DNA of 35,104 nucleotides from Thermodesulfovibrionia bacterium. Lineage in GTDB: Bacteria > Nitrospirota > Thermodesulfovibrionia > JACRGW01. Each line of letters opens with the position of its first letter. Position 1 is the first letter of the stretch. Where the stretch lies: positions 1-35,104 of the forward strand of contig CAKKSD010000055.1 of NCBI GenBank assembly GCA_919902995.1, given 5' to 3'. A program made the position numbers and the translations under genes. Of this stretch, positions 22,751-29,883 are shown piece after piece. The notes below the pieces were generated by a model. The model was not told where the DNA came from and did no database searches. It saw only the letters and a list, made by a program, of their open reading frames with translations.

Positions 22751-23175
22751 GACAGATAGTTTTAGACTCAAGTGTAGTTCTTAAATGGTATCTGATAGAT
22801 GAAGAATATGGTTCAAAGGCTATATATCTACTGGATAAATACATATCCGATGAACTGGATATCTTTGCACCATCATTATTAGAGTATGAGGTGATTAATG
22901 GCTTGATAATTGCTCAAAAAAGAGGGAGGATTAAAGAGGAAAAAGTTGTTACAGCTATTGAAGGACTCATGGAGCTGGGAATTAAACTAAGGAATCTTTT
23001 AAGCCTTTATCAAGAGATTCTCCATTATTGCAGGGTTTATAATTGTTCTGCCTATGACGCCAGTTACATAGCTTTGGCTAAAGAGGAGAAGATAAATCTG
23101 ATTACAGCTGATAAAGGATTATACAGTACAGTCAAAAACGACATGAAATGGGTCAAGTGGCTCGGTGATATTTAA
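22747..23175 (+). CDS. PIN-domain (VapC-like) ribonuclease toxin
   Basis: This 142-residue PIN-domain protein has the acidic active-site residues expected of an Mg-dependent RNase: D7 in VLDSSVVLKW, E46 in LLEYEV, D104 in SAYDASYIALA and D122 in ITADKGLY. It starts with TTG overlapping the antitoxin stop (TTGA), which limits and couples translation. VapC toxins usually cleave tRNA or rRNA; the target here is unknown. Pairing with a Phd/YefM-type rather than AbrB-type antitoxin is common. Confidence 0.93.
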   Translation: MRQIVLDSSVVLKWYLIDEEYGSKAIYLLDKYISDELDIFAPSLLEYEVINGLIIAQKRGRIKEEKVVTAIEGLMELGIKLRNLLSLYQEILHYCRVYNCSAYDASYIALAKEEKINLITADKGLYSTVKNDMKWVKWLGDI

Positions 23176-23186
23176 ATCTTTTATTT

Positions 23187-23591
23187 TTATATTTCAGGCA
23201 CTACGGCGAATTTCATTGTTTTAAAATGCAGATCAAAAGTAAAGGCCATGTCTATTTTTAACCTTTCCATAATGGCAAAACTGGTACAGTCTGTATAGCT
23301 GAAACCTGCATCTTTATATTTGAGAAAGATTTCCCACGCCTTATCTTCATCATCATCTGCTACAGCAATAAGGTCTGAAAAACTGCTCTTCCTGAGAGCA
23401 TCGCCAAATTTACTCGCTACCTTCCAACCCAACCGACTCGTAAGTAGTGTTATAACTTCGTCAAATATAAAGTTCGTTGTTATAAAAGGCATAGTATTAT
23501 TAGCGTAGAATTCCTTTGCAATGTAATGATCAGGGTCTTTTTTATCAACCAGTGCATACCACGCACCTGTATCAACGAAAATTCGCCTCAT
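23187..23591 (-). CDS. PIN-domain (VapC-like) toxin, second system
   Basis: This 134-residue PIN-domain protein has D7 (RIFVDTGAWYALVD), E45 in FIFDEVITLL, D101 (SYTDCTSFAIMER) and D120 (TFDLHF), the four-acid set of Mg-dependent RNases. It belongs to a different subgroup from the neighbouring toxin: the hallmark here is DTGAWYAL followed by ITTNFIFDEV. The start overlaps the stop of the antitoxin gene by four bases (ATGA). It is convergent with the other toxin gene, only 11 bases apart at their 3' ends. Confidence 0.93.
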   Translation of the reverse strand: MRRIFVDTGAWYALVDKKDPDHYIAKEFYANNTMPFITTNFIFDEVITLLTSRLGWKVASKFGDALRKSSFSDLIAVADDDEDKAWEIFLKYKDAGFSYTDCTSFAIMERLKIDMAFTFDLHFKTMKFAVVPEI

Positions 23592-23836
23592 TTCGTTTTG
23601 CCATATAAATATTTATCATGTTTTCTGGCAACAGGTGAACCGTCACCGCTGCCTATCCCTATAAGTCGTGAAAGGGGGTCTTTTTCTTTGTTAACTGCCT
23701 TTGTTGAAAGCTTTTCGGATAATGACTCCCTTATAATTGCTGACAGGCTTTTCTTCGTTTTTTTTGATATTTCAAGCAAGGCCTGATATTGCCAATCATC
23801 AAGAGATATCTGAGTCCTATGTTTTGTACCATGCAT
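23588..23836 (-). CDS. Ribbon-helix-helix antitoxin of the second PIN system
   Basis: This 82-residue protein begins with a ribbon-helix-helix (CopG/MetJ-type) DNA-binding domain: the strand HRTQISLDDWQYQALLEIS, then KTKKSLSAIIRESLSEKL. The C-terminal part contains LIGIGSGDGSPVARKHDKYL, a motif common in VapB-like antitoxins of this kind and likely to block the toxin active site. The promoter region carries a perfect inverted repeat that would be its operator. The gene overlaps its toxin by four bases. Confidence 0.9.
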   Translation of the reverse strand: MHGTKHRTQISLDDWQYQALLEISKKTKKSLSAIIRESLSEKLSTKAVNKEKDPLSRLIGIGSGDGSPVARKHDKYLYGKTK

Positions 23837-23855
23837 ATAGATTCTCCCTGTTTGT

Positions 23856-23881
23856 AATTACATCTTACATCAGATGTAATT
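23856..23881. promoter_or_regulatory. Operator of the RHH-PIN operon
   Basis: The perfect inverted repeat AATTACATCT-TACATC-AGATGTAATT lies 20 bases upstream of the antitoxin ATG. TTACATC also occurs twice in direct order inside it, which suits stacked binding of ribbon-helix-helix dimers. It is the likely site of autorepression. Confidence 0.7.
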
Positions 23882-24027
23882 CTAATGTCAAGAAAAGTTT
23901 CTCTTATCCCGATTGAGTAGAAGAATATATTTTTTCGGATGGATTCTTCTTAATAAAAATATTGAAAGATTAAGAACCTAAAACAACCCCATTTTTACAT
24001 AATCTATCTCATTTTCAGGAAAGTGGT

Positions 24028-24482
24028 TTAACGCTGTCTGAGCCATGATCTCAATTCCTCAATATATTTCTCAGGTAGCCCATTTTTTCTGCAGCAGAAA
24101 TAATTCGCTCCATATAACCATCCAGGGGATAGCCGATATCAGAATCTCCGGCAATATAGATTAATACTGAGGACAACTTTCCATCCTTGGTCTCTAAATC
24201 AACATAATCTTTTCTGTATATCCCGCATCTAACACCTTCATAAACATCCAGTGATTTCTCATCCCCTTTTGAAATATTCCAGAGGATGCCGTAGACTTCA
24301 CCTGATGTATCTGGAACAACTGTGGCAACTCCATGTTTATTAATAATAAATCTGTAACCTCGAAGTGTTGCCATACTAACAGAAACTGCATCAGGGCACC
24401 TTCCCTTCATCTGCCTATTGTCCATATTCGAGCCATATGCAAAATGGTACCTCTTACCAGACATATCTATTATAGCGCACAT
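24028..24482 (-). pseudogene. Gamma-glutamylcyclotransferase-family gene with a 3' frameshift
   Basis: The intact frame (24051-24482) gives 143 residues with the GGCT-fold signature FAYGSNM near residue 14, GYRFIINKHG, a GEVYGILWNIS strand and LDVYEGV with the probable catalytic glutamate. Enzymes of the fold release 5-oxoproline from gamma-glutamyl amines or peptides. The frame ends as AAEKMGYLRNILRN. If one A is added to the A6 tract at 24083-24088, the frame instead reads AAEKNGLPEKYIEELRSWLRQR and stops at 24028, which is the typical GLPxxYxxxL ending of the family. So one base has probably been lost, by mutation or sequencing error. The catalytic part is intact, so the protein may still work. 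It begins within the remnant of a damaged upstream gene. Confidence 0.8.
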
Positions 24483-24731
24483 GAAAAAACGCCTCTAAAA
24501 TTGGCCTTGTAACCTCCAGCCATCTCTCATTATCTTCCTTTTTGAATTCTTTCCCCGTCTCCTCCATAATAATAGTCGGTAAACAGGTTCTTCATATCCC
24601 CAGTGGCTATTGCACTCTTGAAAGAGCTTTTCGAGATTCGGGAGTTCTTTTTTGAGCTTTTTAAATAATTCCTTCACCTCAGGACGCTTGTCCTCCCCCT
24701 CAAAAATATCCTCAATTTTGCTTTCTTTCAT
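24454..24731 (-). pseudogene. Remnant of a conserved hypothetical gene, internally deleted and frameshifted
   Basis: The first frame starts MKESKIEDIFEGEDKRPEVK and reaches SHWGYEEPVYR, after which it becomes arginine-rich nonsense. From that point the next frame reads EETGKEFKKEDNERWLEV and TRPILEAFFH before running to a stop at 24454 inside the cyclotransferase gene. From memory, a family of uncharacterised bacterial proteins has HWGYEDPIYRFYHQSFKVY, some 40-50 residues later GTGKxF...W...TRPIxEAFFHARY, and then further residues. Here the middle section and the true C-terminus are missing. The pattern indicates an internal deletion with frame change plus 3' truncation, not a working gene. 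Confidence 0.7.
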
Positions 24732-24983
24732 CTTCTAATTCTACCCCTCTATTTCCCCAACATTAAGTCTTATATTATCATATCCCCCCTGCCAGCATTA
24801 TGTCAGTTTGAAAATGGAGGTTTTAGATTTACGAATGGATTCTGCCGGGATAACTGGTGATTGACTGTCTTAGATCAAAAAGCAAGACCTGACCCTTGTC
24901 TCACTCTGTAGGTCGGTAGATCTTGATGGCAATTCAAAAATATCTTTTGCAACAGTCTGTTAAGTTTTAACAGAATAAGCTAT
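24732..24983. other. Non-coding gap, nothing recognised
   Basis: In 252 bases between the decayed gene and the unknown 119-residue gene I see no convincing coding frame, RNA gene, promoter or repeat. Short AT-rich runs are the only structure. Confidence 0.5.
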
Positions 24984-25343
24984 CTATAGGCCTAACCCCT
25001 TCTTCAACCACTCCTTAAGACTGTCGTCTATCGGATACATCCCGGCTTTACACTCAGTAGATTTATTTCTGACAGCACTTTCAAGCAGTCCCTCCGGCAC
25101 TCCCTCAACCGACCCCACAGTAACACTCATATTCTGGTATGTATTCATAAGCATAAGGGTCGGCTTAGACCTCACTATCTCTATGTAGAACATATACCCT
25201 TCTCTCTCCTCAACCTTTTCCTTATATCCCTCGGTGGCCCTTTCAAAGAGCGGTTGAAGTAAAAGCTCAGGTGTCATTTCCAGCTTGATTCTATTGATGA
25301 TCTTAGGGTTTTCTCTCAGACTGTCAAGATTTAAGTTTTTCAT
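24984..25343 (-). CDS. Hypothetical protein downstream of HD-domain gene
   Basis: This 119-residue protein has no recognised domain. It is predicted as helices at the N-terminus (SLRENPKIINRIKLEMTPELLLQ), then beta-strands around YMFYIEIVRSKPTLMLM and MSVTVGSVEGVPEGLLESAV, ending with a helix. There is no signal peptide or membrane segment. Its start overlaps the 3' end of the HD-domain gene by 20 bases, so the two are translationally coupled and may work together. The function is unknown. Confidence 0.7.
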   Translation of the reverse strand: MKNLNLDSLRENPKIINRIKLEMTPELLLQPLFERATEGYKEKVEEREGYMFYIEIVRSKPTLMLMNTYQNMSVTVGSVEGVPEGLLESAVRNKSTECKAGMYPIDDSLKEWLKKGLGL

Positions 25344-26097
25344 CTTTATTTTTTAAAATACCTGTCATTTCTTCATAGATCACATTTCCTATCATTACTC
25401 CAATATCAATAAATTCAGGGCCATACTTTTTCCCTGTCTCTGTCCTGAAGGTTTCCTTAATCTTCTCTATATACTTTATGTTTTCGGTAAAATTATTGCA
25501 TACCATATCTATTGGTATATCTCCGTGATCCAGGATTAACCAGACAGTGGTAGTGAAATTATCAGGTCCCCAGCGGAATTTATCTGCATCGTATAAAGCG
25601 CCACTTATAAGTTTGGCTATTTTATTCTCAGATTCGGGAACTTCTTTAAAAGCCTCATGATTCCTTATGGCAGTAGCTATATACCCTTTGTAATGACTCC
25701 CAATATGAAAACCCTCTAATATCTTTTTTGCCTCATTACTCCCTCTTATAGTATGGTCTTTTTCTTTTCTCCTTATATCATGCAGTAGTCCTGCTATCTG
25801 TGCATAAATAATTAACTCTTCTACTAACTTGTTATTCAGGTCATATAACCTGCTCTCTGCCTGTATGACCGCACCTGTATCAACTGCTACTGCTTCGGAA
25901 TGGGCCAAACCGTGCCCAACACCCATCAACGATTCATCAAGATAGGATCTGCATTTTTTCAGATGTATGTTTGTCTTTAATAACTCACTCGATATTTTCA
26001 CTTCAGACTTATAATCGTTATAAAAAGACGGCTTACCTATTCTCTCTGCCGCCTTTAATGCCATTTGTTTAAGTTTTATAAAGTTTAAATTATCCAC
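25324..26097 (-). CDS. HD-domain metal-dependent phosphohydrolase
   Basis: This 257-residue protein carries the HD superfamily pattern: H66 (VGHGLAHSEAVAVD), the HD doublet H106-D107 in IAGLLHDIRRKEKDH, H147 in AIRNHEAF and a C-terminal aspartate at 172 in LYDADKFRWGPDNF. These ligands bind one or two metal ions for phosphate ester hydrolysis, typically of nucleotides. The substrate cannot be read from the sequence. It is coupled to the small unknown gene downstream, and a 219-bp gap containing an FNR-like palindrome separates it from the nuo operon on the other strand. Confidence 0.85.
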   Translation of the reverse strand: MDNLNFIKLKQMALKAAERIGKPSFYNDYKSEVKISSELLKTNIHLKKCRSYLDESLMGVGHGLAHSEAVAVDTGAVIQAESRLYDLNNKLVEELIIYAQIAGLLHDIRRKEKDHTIRGSNEAKKILEGFHIGSHYKGYIATAIRNHEAFKEVPESENKIAKLISGALYDADKFRWGPDNFTTTVWLILDHGDIPIDMVCNNFTENIKYIEKIKETFRTETGKKYGPEFIDIGVMIGNVIYEEMTGILKNKDEKLKS

Positions 26098-26169
26098 ATA
26101 TCCATCCTGTCATTGTTCTTTTATGTATATTAAACTCCGACTTCCCTTTATTGTCAAGCAGACATTAAA

Positions 26170-26187
26170 ATATGATTTGTATCATAT
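26170..26187. promoter_or_regulatory. FNR/CRP-family-like palindrome between HD gene and nuoA
   Basis: The site ATATGAT-TTGT-ATCATAT is an 18-bp perfect inverted repeat. Its core ATGAT-N4-ATCAT differs from the FNR/DNR consensus TTGAT-N4-ATCAA by one base in each half and has the same spacing. It lies about 130-147 bases upstream of nuoA and about 73-90 upstream of the HD-domain gene, so either could be the target. Confidence 0.45.
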
Positions 26188-26279
26188 CAAAGAGATACTT
26201 CTACTGCTATAGTCTTAAATTAATTTTCTTATCATCTGTTTTGATTAAACACATATATTTATGTATTTATATTTGTTAT

Positions 26280-26306
26280 TTGACATCCAGATTGTTATAG
26301 TTTAAT
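26280..26306 (+). promoter_or_regulatory. Possible nuo operon promoter
   Basis: TTGACA at 26280-26285 is a perfect -35 box. The best -10 candidate, TTTAAT at 26301-26306, is at 15 bp, shorter than ideal; TAATAA at 17 bp is weaker. Either would give an almost leaderless nuoA message, and no Shine-Dalgarno sequence precedes the nuoA ATG. Confidence 0.4.
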
Positions 26307-26316
26307 AATACTGTCA

Positions 26317-26688
26317 ATGACCGAATATTATATCCCATCAAATTATCTGCCTGTCTTAATATTACTTATATTCTCCGTCTTCACAGGAGTTAGCGTCTTG
26401 GTCTTTGGCTACTTTGTAAGACCTAAAAGGAGCTATCCTGAAAAACTTACGCCTTATGAGTCCGGAATACCTCCGGTGGGTGAACCAAGATATAGGTTCT
26501 CAGTAAGGTTTTATATCATCGCCATGCTTTTTGTAATATTCGATGTGGAGGCTGTTTTCCTATATCCCTGGGCAGTCGCCTATAATAAAATAGGGCTCTA
26601 TGGTTTTATAGAGATGGTCATCTTTATATTCATTCTCCTTGTCGGGTATATATATGCCTGGAAGAAGGATGCCCTTACATGGGAATAA
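26317..26688 (+). CDS. nuoA: NADH-quinone oxidoreductase subunit A
   Basis: This 123-residue membrane subunit of complex I has three helices: YLPVLILLIFSVFTGVSVLV, RFYIIAMLFVIFDVEAVFLY and a C-terminal FIEMVIFIFILLVGYIYAW. The loop motif KLTPYESGIPPVGEPRYRFS, with its conserved YESG, and the FDVEAVFLYPW motif are hallmarks of NuoA. It opens the operon. No good ribosome site is visible before its ATG. nuoB follows 18 bases downstream. Confidence 0.97.
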   Translation: MTEYYIPSNYLPVLILLIFSVFTGVSVLVFGYFVRPKRSYPEKLTPYESGIPPVGEPRYRFSVRFYIIAMLFVIFDVEAVFLYPWAVAYNKIGLYGFIEMVIFIFILLVGYIYAWKKDALTWE

Positions 26689-26706
26689 ACAGATCAGAGC
26701 CAAGAC

Positions 26707-27228
26707 ATGGAACTTAACGTAGGGACGAAACTCATTAAGGTGGATGATAAAATAAGACTCATCCCCGGCGCAAACACCATCATTACCACCCTTGACTATT
26801 TTATCAACTGGGGAAGAAAGTCTTCCCTCTGGCCTATGGCCTTCGGTCTCGCATGTTGTGCAATCGAGATGATGACAACTGGTTCAAGCCACTATGACAT
26901 AGATAGATTCGGTATGGTATTCAGGGGTTCTCCAAGACAGGCTGATCTTATAATTATAGCCGGTACGGTAACAAAGAAGATGGCCTCTGTGGTAAGAACG
27001 GTCTATGATCAGATGCCAGAGCCGAGATATGTTATAGCAATGGGTAGTTGTGCCTCTTCAGGTGGCATATTCGATACATATTCTGTTGTTCAGGGATGTG
27101 ATACATTTATCCCAGTTGATGTATATGTCCCTGGGTGTCCTCCAAGACCTGAGGCCCTCATGGAGGGGATAATAAAACTGCAAGAAAAGATAGAGAAGGA
27201 ACATTTCCGATGGAGTCCCTTAAGGTAA
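26707..27228 (+). CDS. nuoB: NADH-quinone oxidoreductase subunit B
   Basis: This 173-residue subunit carries the terminal N2 [4Fe-4S] cluster next to the quinone site. The tandem cysteines C50 and C51 (ACCAIEMM), C115 ([10 protein letters not shown]) and C144 ([10 protein letters not shown]) are the usual ligands. The length is at the short end of the family, without long extensions. It lies between nuoA and nuoC, with an unusual 96-bp gap after it that contains a 7-bp tandem array. Confidence 0.97.
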   Translation: MELNVGTKLIKVDDKIRLIPGANTIITTLDYFINWGRKSSLWPMAFGLACCAIEMMTTGSSHYDIDRFGMVFRGSPRQADLIIIAGTVTKKMASVVRTVYDQMPEPRYVIAMGSCASSGGIFDTYSVVQGCDTFIPVDVYVPGCPPRPEALMEGIIKLQEKIEKEHFRWSPLR

Positions 27229-27263
27229 AGCAGTTAAGAGACTTCTGCGAGATCAGACGAGCC

Positions 27264-27291
27264 GTTCAGAGTTCGGAGTTAAGAGTTAAGA
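27264..27291. repeat. Four 7-bp tandem units between nuoB and nuoC
   Basis: The stretch reads GTTCAGA GTTCGGA GTTAAGA GTTAAGA, four imperfect heptamers in a row. They lie in the 96-bp gap ahead of nuoC. The array is short and may be slippage-prone; no regulatory role is evident. Confidence 0.6.
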
Positions 27292-27324
27292 ATTCATTTT
27301 AGATCCTTCAGGAGAGAGATATAG

Positions 27325-27855
27325 GTGGACCCAATTCAGATAGCAAGAAAAATAAAAGAACAGTTCCCTGAGGAAGTATTAGATACCACGCAGTTCCGTG
27401 ACCAGACATCTGTAATTGTTAAAAAAGGCAGGATAGTTGATTTATGCAGGTATCTCCATGATGAACCGGATCTCTATTTCGACTATCTTGCTGACCTCTG
27501 CGGAGTTGATTACCCTGATAGATTACCGAGATTTGAAATAGTATATAACCTTTATTCAATAAAGCATAGGCACAGAATCAGGCTTAAAGCCGGAGTGCCT
27601 GAAGAAGACCTGAACATAGATAGCGTTATTCCTGTCTGGACAGGGGCTAACTGGCATGAGAGAGAGACCTACGATATGTATGGCATACAATTCAAGGGTC
27701 ACCCTGATCTAAGAAGAATTCTCCTACCTGAAGACTGGAATGGGTATCCACTAAGAAAGGATTATCCACTCAGAGGTCCAGAGAAAGAATACAAACCCTT
27801 TGAAGAACTCAAGGACCTTCATAGACATGATGACGAGTGGATAATAAAGTCATAA
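27325..27855 (+). CDS. nuoC: NADH-quinone oxidoreductase subunit C
   Basis: This 176-residue hydrophilic subunit of the peripheral arm has the 30-kDa subunit signature [20 protein letters not shown] and [20 protein letters not shown]. The start is GTG with GGAGAG about ten bases upstream. NuoC and NuoD are separate genes here, not fused as in Escherichia coli. The stop overlaps the nuoD start (TAATG), so translation is coupled. Confidence 0.97.
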   Translation: MDPIQIARKIKEQFPEEVLDTTQFRDQTSVIVKKGRIVDLCRYLHDEPDLYFDYLADLCGVDYPDRLPRFEIVYNLYSIKHRHRIRLKAGVPEEDLNIDSVIPVWTGANWHERETYDMYGIQFKGHPDLRRILLPEDWNGYPLRKDYPLRGPEKEYKPFEELKDLHRHDDEWIIKS

Positions 27856-29048
27856 TGGCTGAGGTCGAAAAAAAACTCGAGACAAAAAATCTTACGATCA
27901 GCCTGGGTCCCCAGCATCCCGCTACCCATGGCGTTCTGAGGCTTGTACTTGAACTGGATGGCGAAACAGTAGTTAAATGTACACCCTATGTTGGCTACCT
28001 CCACAGAGGCATAGAAAAACTATCAGAATACAAAACCTATTTACAGATTATCCCCATTACAGATCGTCTTGATTATATCTCCTCACTATCTAACAATATC
28101 GGCTATTGTGTTGCCGTGGAAAAACTCTTTGCTATCGAAGTCCCTGAAAGAGCAGATTTTATCAGGACTATTACTGCAGAGATGACCCGTATTGCCAGTC
28201 ATCTCCTATGGCTTGCAACCCATGCACTCGATTTAGGCGCAATGACAGTATTTCTATATGCATTCAGAGAAAGGGAGTGGATCATTGATCTATTTGAAAA
28301 ACTCTGTGGGGCAAGACTTACTGTAAGTTATGCGCGGATAGGAGGCGTGAGGAATGATGTCCCTGAAGGGTGGCTTAAAGACCTCTATAATTTTACCGAA
28401 GAGTTTCCAAAAAGAATAGAGGAATACGAAACCCTGATTGACCAGAACCGGATATGGTTTAAAAGGACAAAAGGGATAGGAGTAATATCTGCAGAAGAAG
28501 CAATAAACTGGGGTCTTAGCGGTCCAACGCTCAGGGGTTCAGGTGTCCCTTATGATGTCAGGAAGTTTATGCCCTATGCAGCATACAACAAGATAGAATG
28601 GGAGGTTCCTATCGGTAAGAATGGCGATGTCTATGACAGATATCGCTGCAGAATGGAAGAGCTCAGGCAATCAAACAGAATAATAAGACAGTGTATTGAG
28701 AAGATCCCTGACGGTCCTGTAATGGCTGATGCACCTAAATTTACCCTCCCTCCCAAAGATAAAGTTCTTAGTGATATAGAGCATCTTATACACCAGTTCG
28801 TTCTGATAACAAAGGGTCCTATGACCGCTCCAATAGGTGAGATTTATTCTGCCATAGAAGCCCCAAAAGGCGAACTCGGTTTCTATATAGTTAGTGATGG
28901 TACAGGAAAGCCCTACAGGATGAAAATCAGGGCACCCTCATTCGTCCATGCCTCTGTGCTACCGAGGCTCTGCATAGGACATCTTGTTGCAGATGTAATT
29001 GCGAATATAGGAACGATAGATATTGTGCTTGGAGAATGCGATAGATGA
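27855..29048 (+). CDS. nuoD: NADH-quinone oxidoreductase subunit D
   Basis: This 397-residue 49-kDa-type subunit forms part of the quinone-binding site with NuoB and is related to the large subunit of [NiFe] hydrogenases. Motifs include [43 protein letters not shown] and the C-terminal [13 protein letters not shown]. The ATG at 27855 is chosen because it overlaps the nuoC stop as TAATG; an upstream GTG at 27837 is possible but less natural. There is no strong ribosome site, in keeping with coupling to nuoC. An 86-bp gap with a hairpin follows. Confidence 0.97.
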   Translation: MAEVEKKLETKNLTISLGPQHPATHGVLRLVLELDGETVVKCTPYVGYLHRGIEKLSEYKTYLQIIPITDRLDYISSLSNNIGYCVAVEKLFAIEVPERADFIRTITAEMTRIASHLLWLATHALDLGAMTVFLYAFREREWIIDLFEKLCGARLTVSYARIGGVRNDVPEGWLKDLYNFTEEFPKRIEEYETLIDQNRIWFKRTKGIGVISAEEAINWGLSGPTLRGSGVPYDVRKFMPYAAYNKIEWEVPIGKNGDVYDRYRCRMEELRQSNRIIRQCIEKIPDGPVMADAPKFTLPPKDKVLSDIEHLIHQFVLITKGPMTAPIGEIYSAIEAPKGELGFYIVSDGTGKPYRMKIRAPSFVHASVLPRLCIGHLVADVIANIGTIDIVLGECDR

Positions 29049-29052
29049 ATGA

Positions 29053-29112
29053 CATTGCAAAATGCAAAATTAACAATTAGCATTTCAAATTTTTAATGCT
29101 AATTTTGCAATG
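29053..29112. repeat. AT-rich long hairpin between nuoD and nuoE
   Basis: The outer arms CATTGCAAAAT (29053-29063) and ATTTTGCAATG (29102-29112) enclose inner arms TTAGCATT and AATGCTAA. It would fold into a bulged hairpin occupying most of the gap. It resembles small palindromic repeats. It is not followed by a T tract strong enough for a clear terminator, and nuoE follows 22 bases on. Confidence 0.6.
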
Positions 29113-29134
29113 ATAATTTTGAAATTTATTTGTT

Positions 29135-29599
29135 ATGTTCAGCAAATCAGCCATAAAAGAGATTGAAGAAATAAGGGCAAAATATCCTGATAGCAGGTCT
29201 GCTTTATTACCTGCCCTATATATTGCACAGAGGGAATACGGCTGGCTTACTCCAGAAGCAATGGAGTCTGTCGCATCAGCCCTCAATATCCCATCAGCCA
29301 TCGTAAAGGGTGTTTCCACCTTTTATGCTATGTTTAAGCATAAACAGATGGGAAGGCATCTCATTCAACTCTGCACCAATATCTCCTGTATGATTCTCGG
29401 TGCAGAGACTCTTGTGGATTTTCTTAAAAATAAATATGGCCTTGAGGAAGGTGGCATAACACCTAACGGAAGATTTTCTCTTGTAATTATGGAATGTATA
29501 GGTGGTTGCGATGTAGCACCCGTAATGCTTGTGGATAATGACTTTTACGGAAATCTTACAGAGGAGAAAATAGAAAATATTTTAGGGAGATACCAATAA
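29135..29599 (+). CDS. nuoE: NADH-quinone oxidoreductase subunit E
   Basis: This 154-residue subunit has the N-terminal helical bundle (ALLPALYIAQREYGWLTPEA) and the thioredoxin-fold [2Fe-2S] domain with cysteines in CTNISC and CIGGC, matching cluster N1a of complex I. It is the stand-alone counterpart of the domain that is fused to a receiver at 2377-3300. No Shine-Dalgarno sequence is visible before the ATG. The stop overlaps the start of a small coiled-coil gene (TAATG). Confidence 0.97.
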   Translation: MFSKSAIKEIEEIRAKYPDSRSALLPALYIAQREYGWLTPEAMESVASALNIPSAIVKGVSTFYAMFKHKQMGRHLIQLCTNISCMILGAETLVDFLKNKYGLEEGGITPNGRFSLVIMECIGGCDVAPVMLVDNDFYGNLTEEKIENILGRYQ

Positions 29600-29880
29600 T
29601 GGATAAAGAACTGAGGGAATATTTAGATGAGTTGAAGACACATATAACTGAATCATTTAATACTAAGGCAGACGATCTTAACCGTCAGGTAGGAATTGTT
29701 TTCGAGGAATTTCAGAAGAGGATTGATCTCGTGGTAGAAGGTCATGAGGTACTGGATAGAAAAATTGATGAGTTAAAGGAAGAGATAGTATTCGAACTTA
29801 AAGAGATAAGAGCAATGATGAAGACCTTATTTAAGGATCTTGATCACCGTCTTAAGGTTCTCGAAAGGAAAAAATCTTAG
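29599..29880 (+). CDS. Small coiled-coil protein inserted between nuoE and nuoF
   Basis: This 93-residue protein is highly charged and predicted to be almost entirely helical, with heptad spacing such as VLDRKIDELKEEIVFELKEI and MMKTLFKDLDHRLKVLE. There are no cysteines, no membrane segment and no recognised enzyme domain. It is not a standard complex I subunit. Its ATG overlaps the nuoE stop and its stop lies three bases before nuoF, so it is translated as part of the operon. It may be an accessory or structural protein, or a gene that slipped in; its role is unknown. Confidence 0.8.
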   Translation: MDKELREYLDELKTHITESFNTKADDLNRQVGIVFEEFQKRIDLVVEGHEVLDRKIDELKEEIVFELKEIRAMMKTLFKDLDHRLKVLERKKS

Positions 29881-29883
29881 AGG

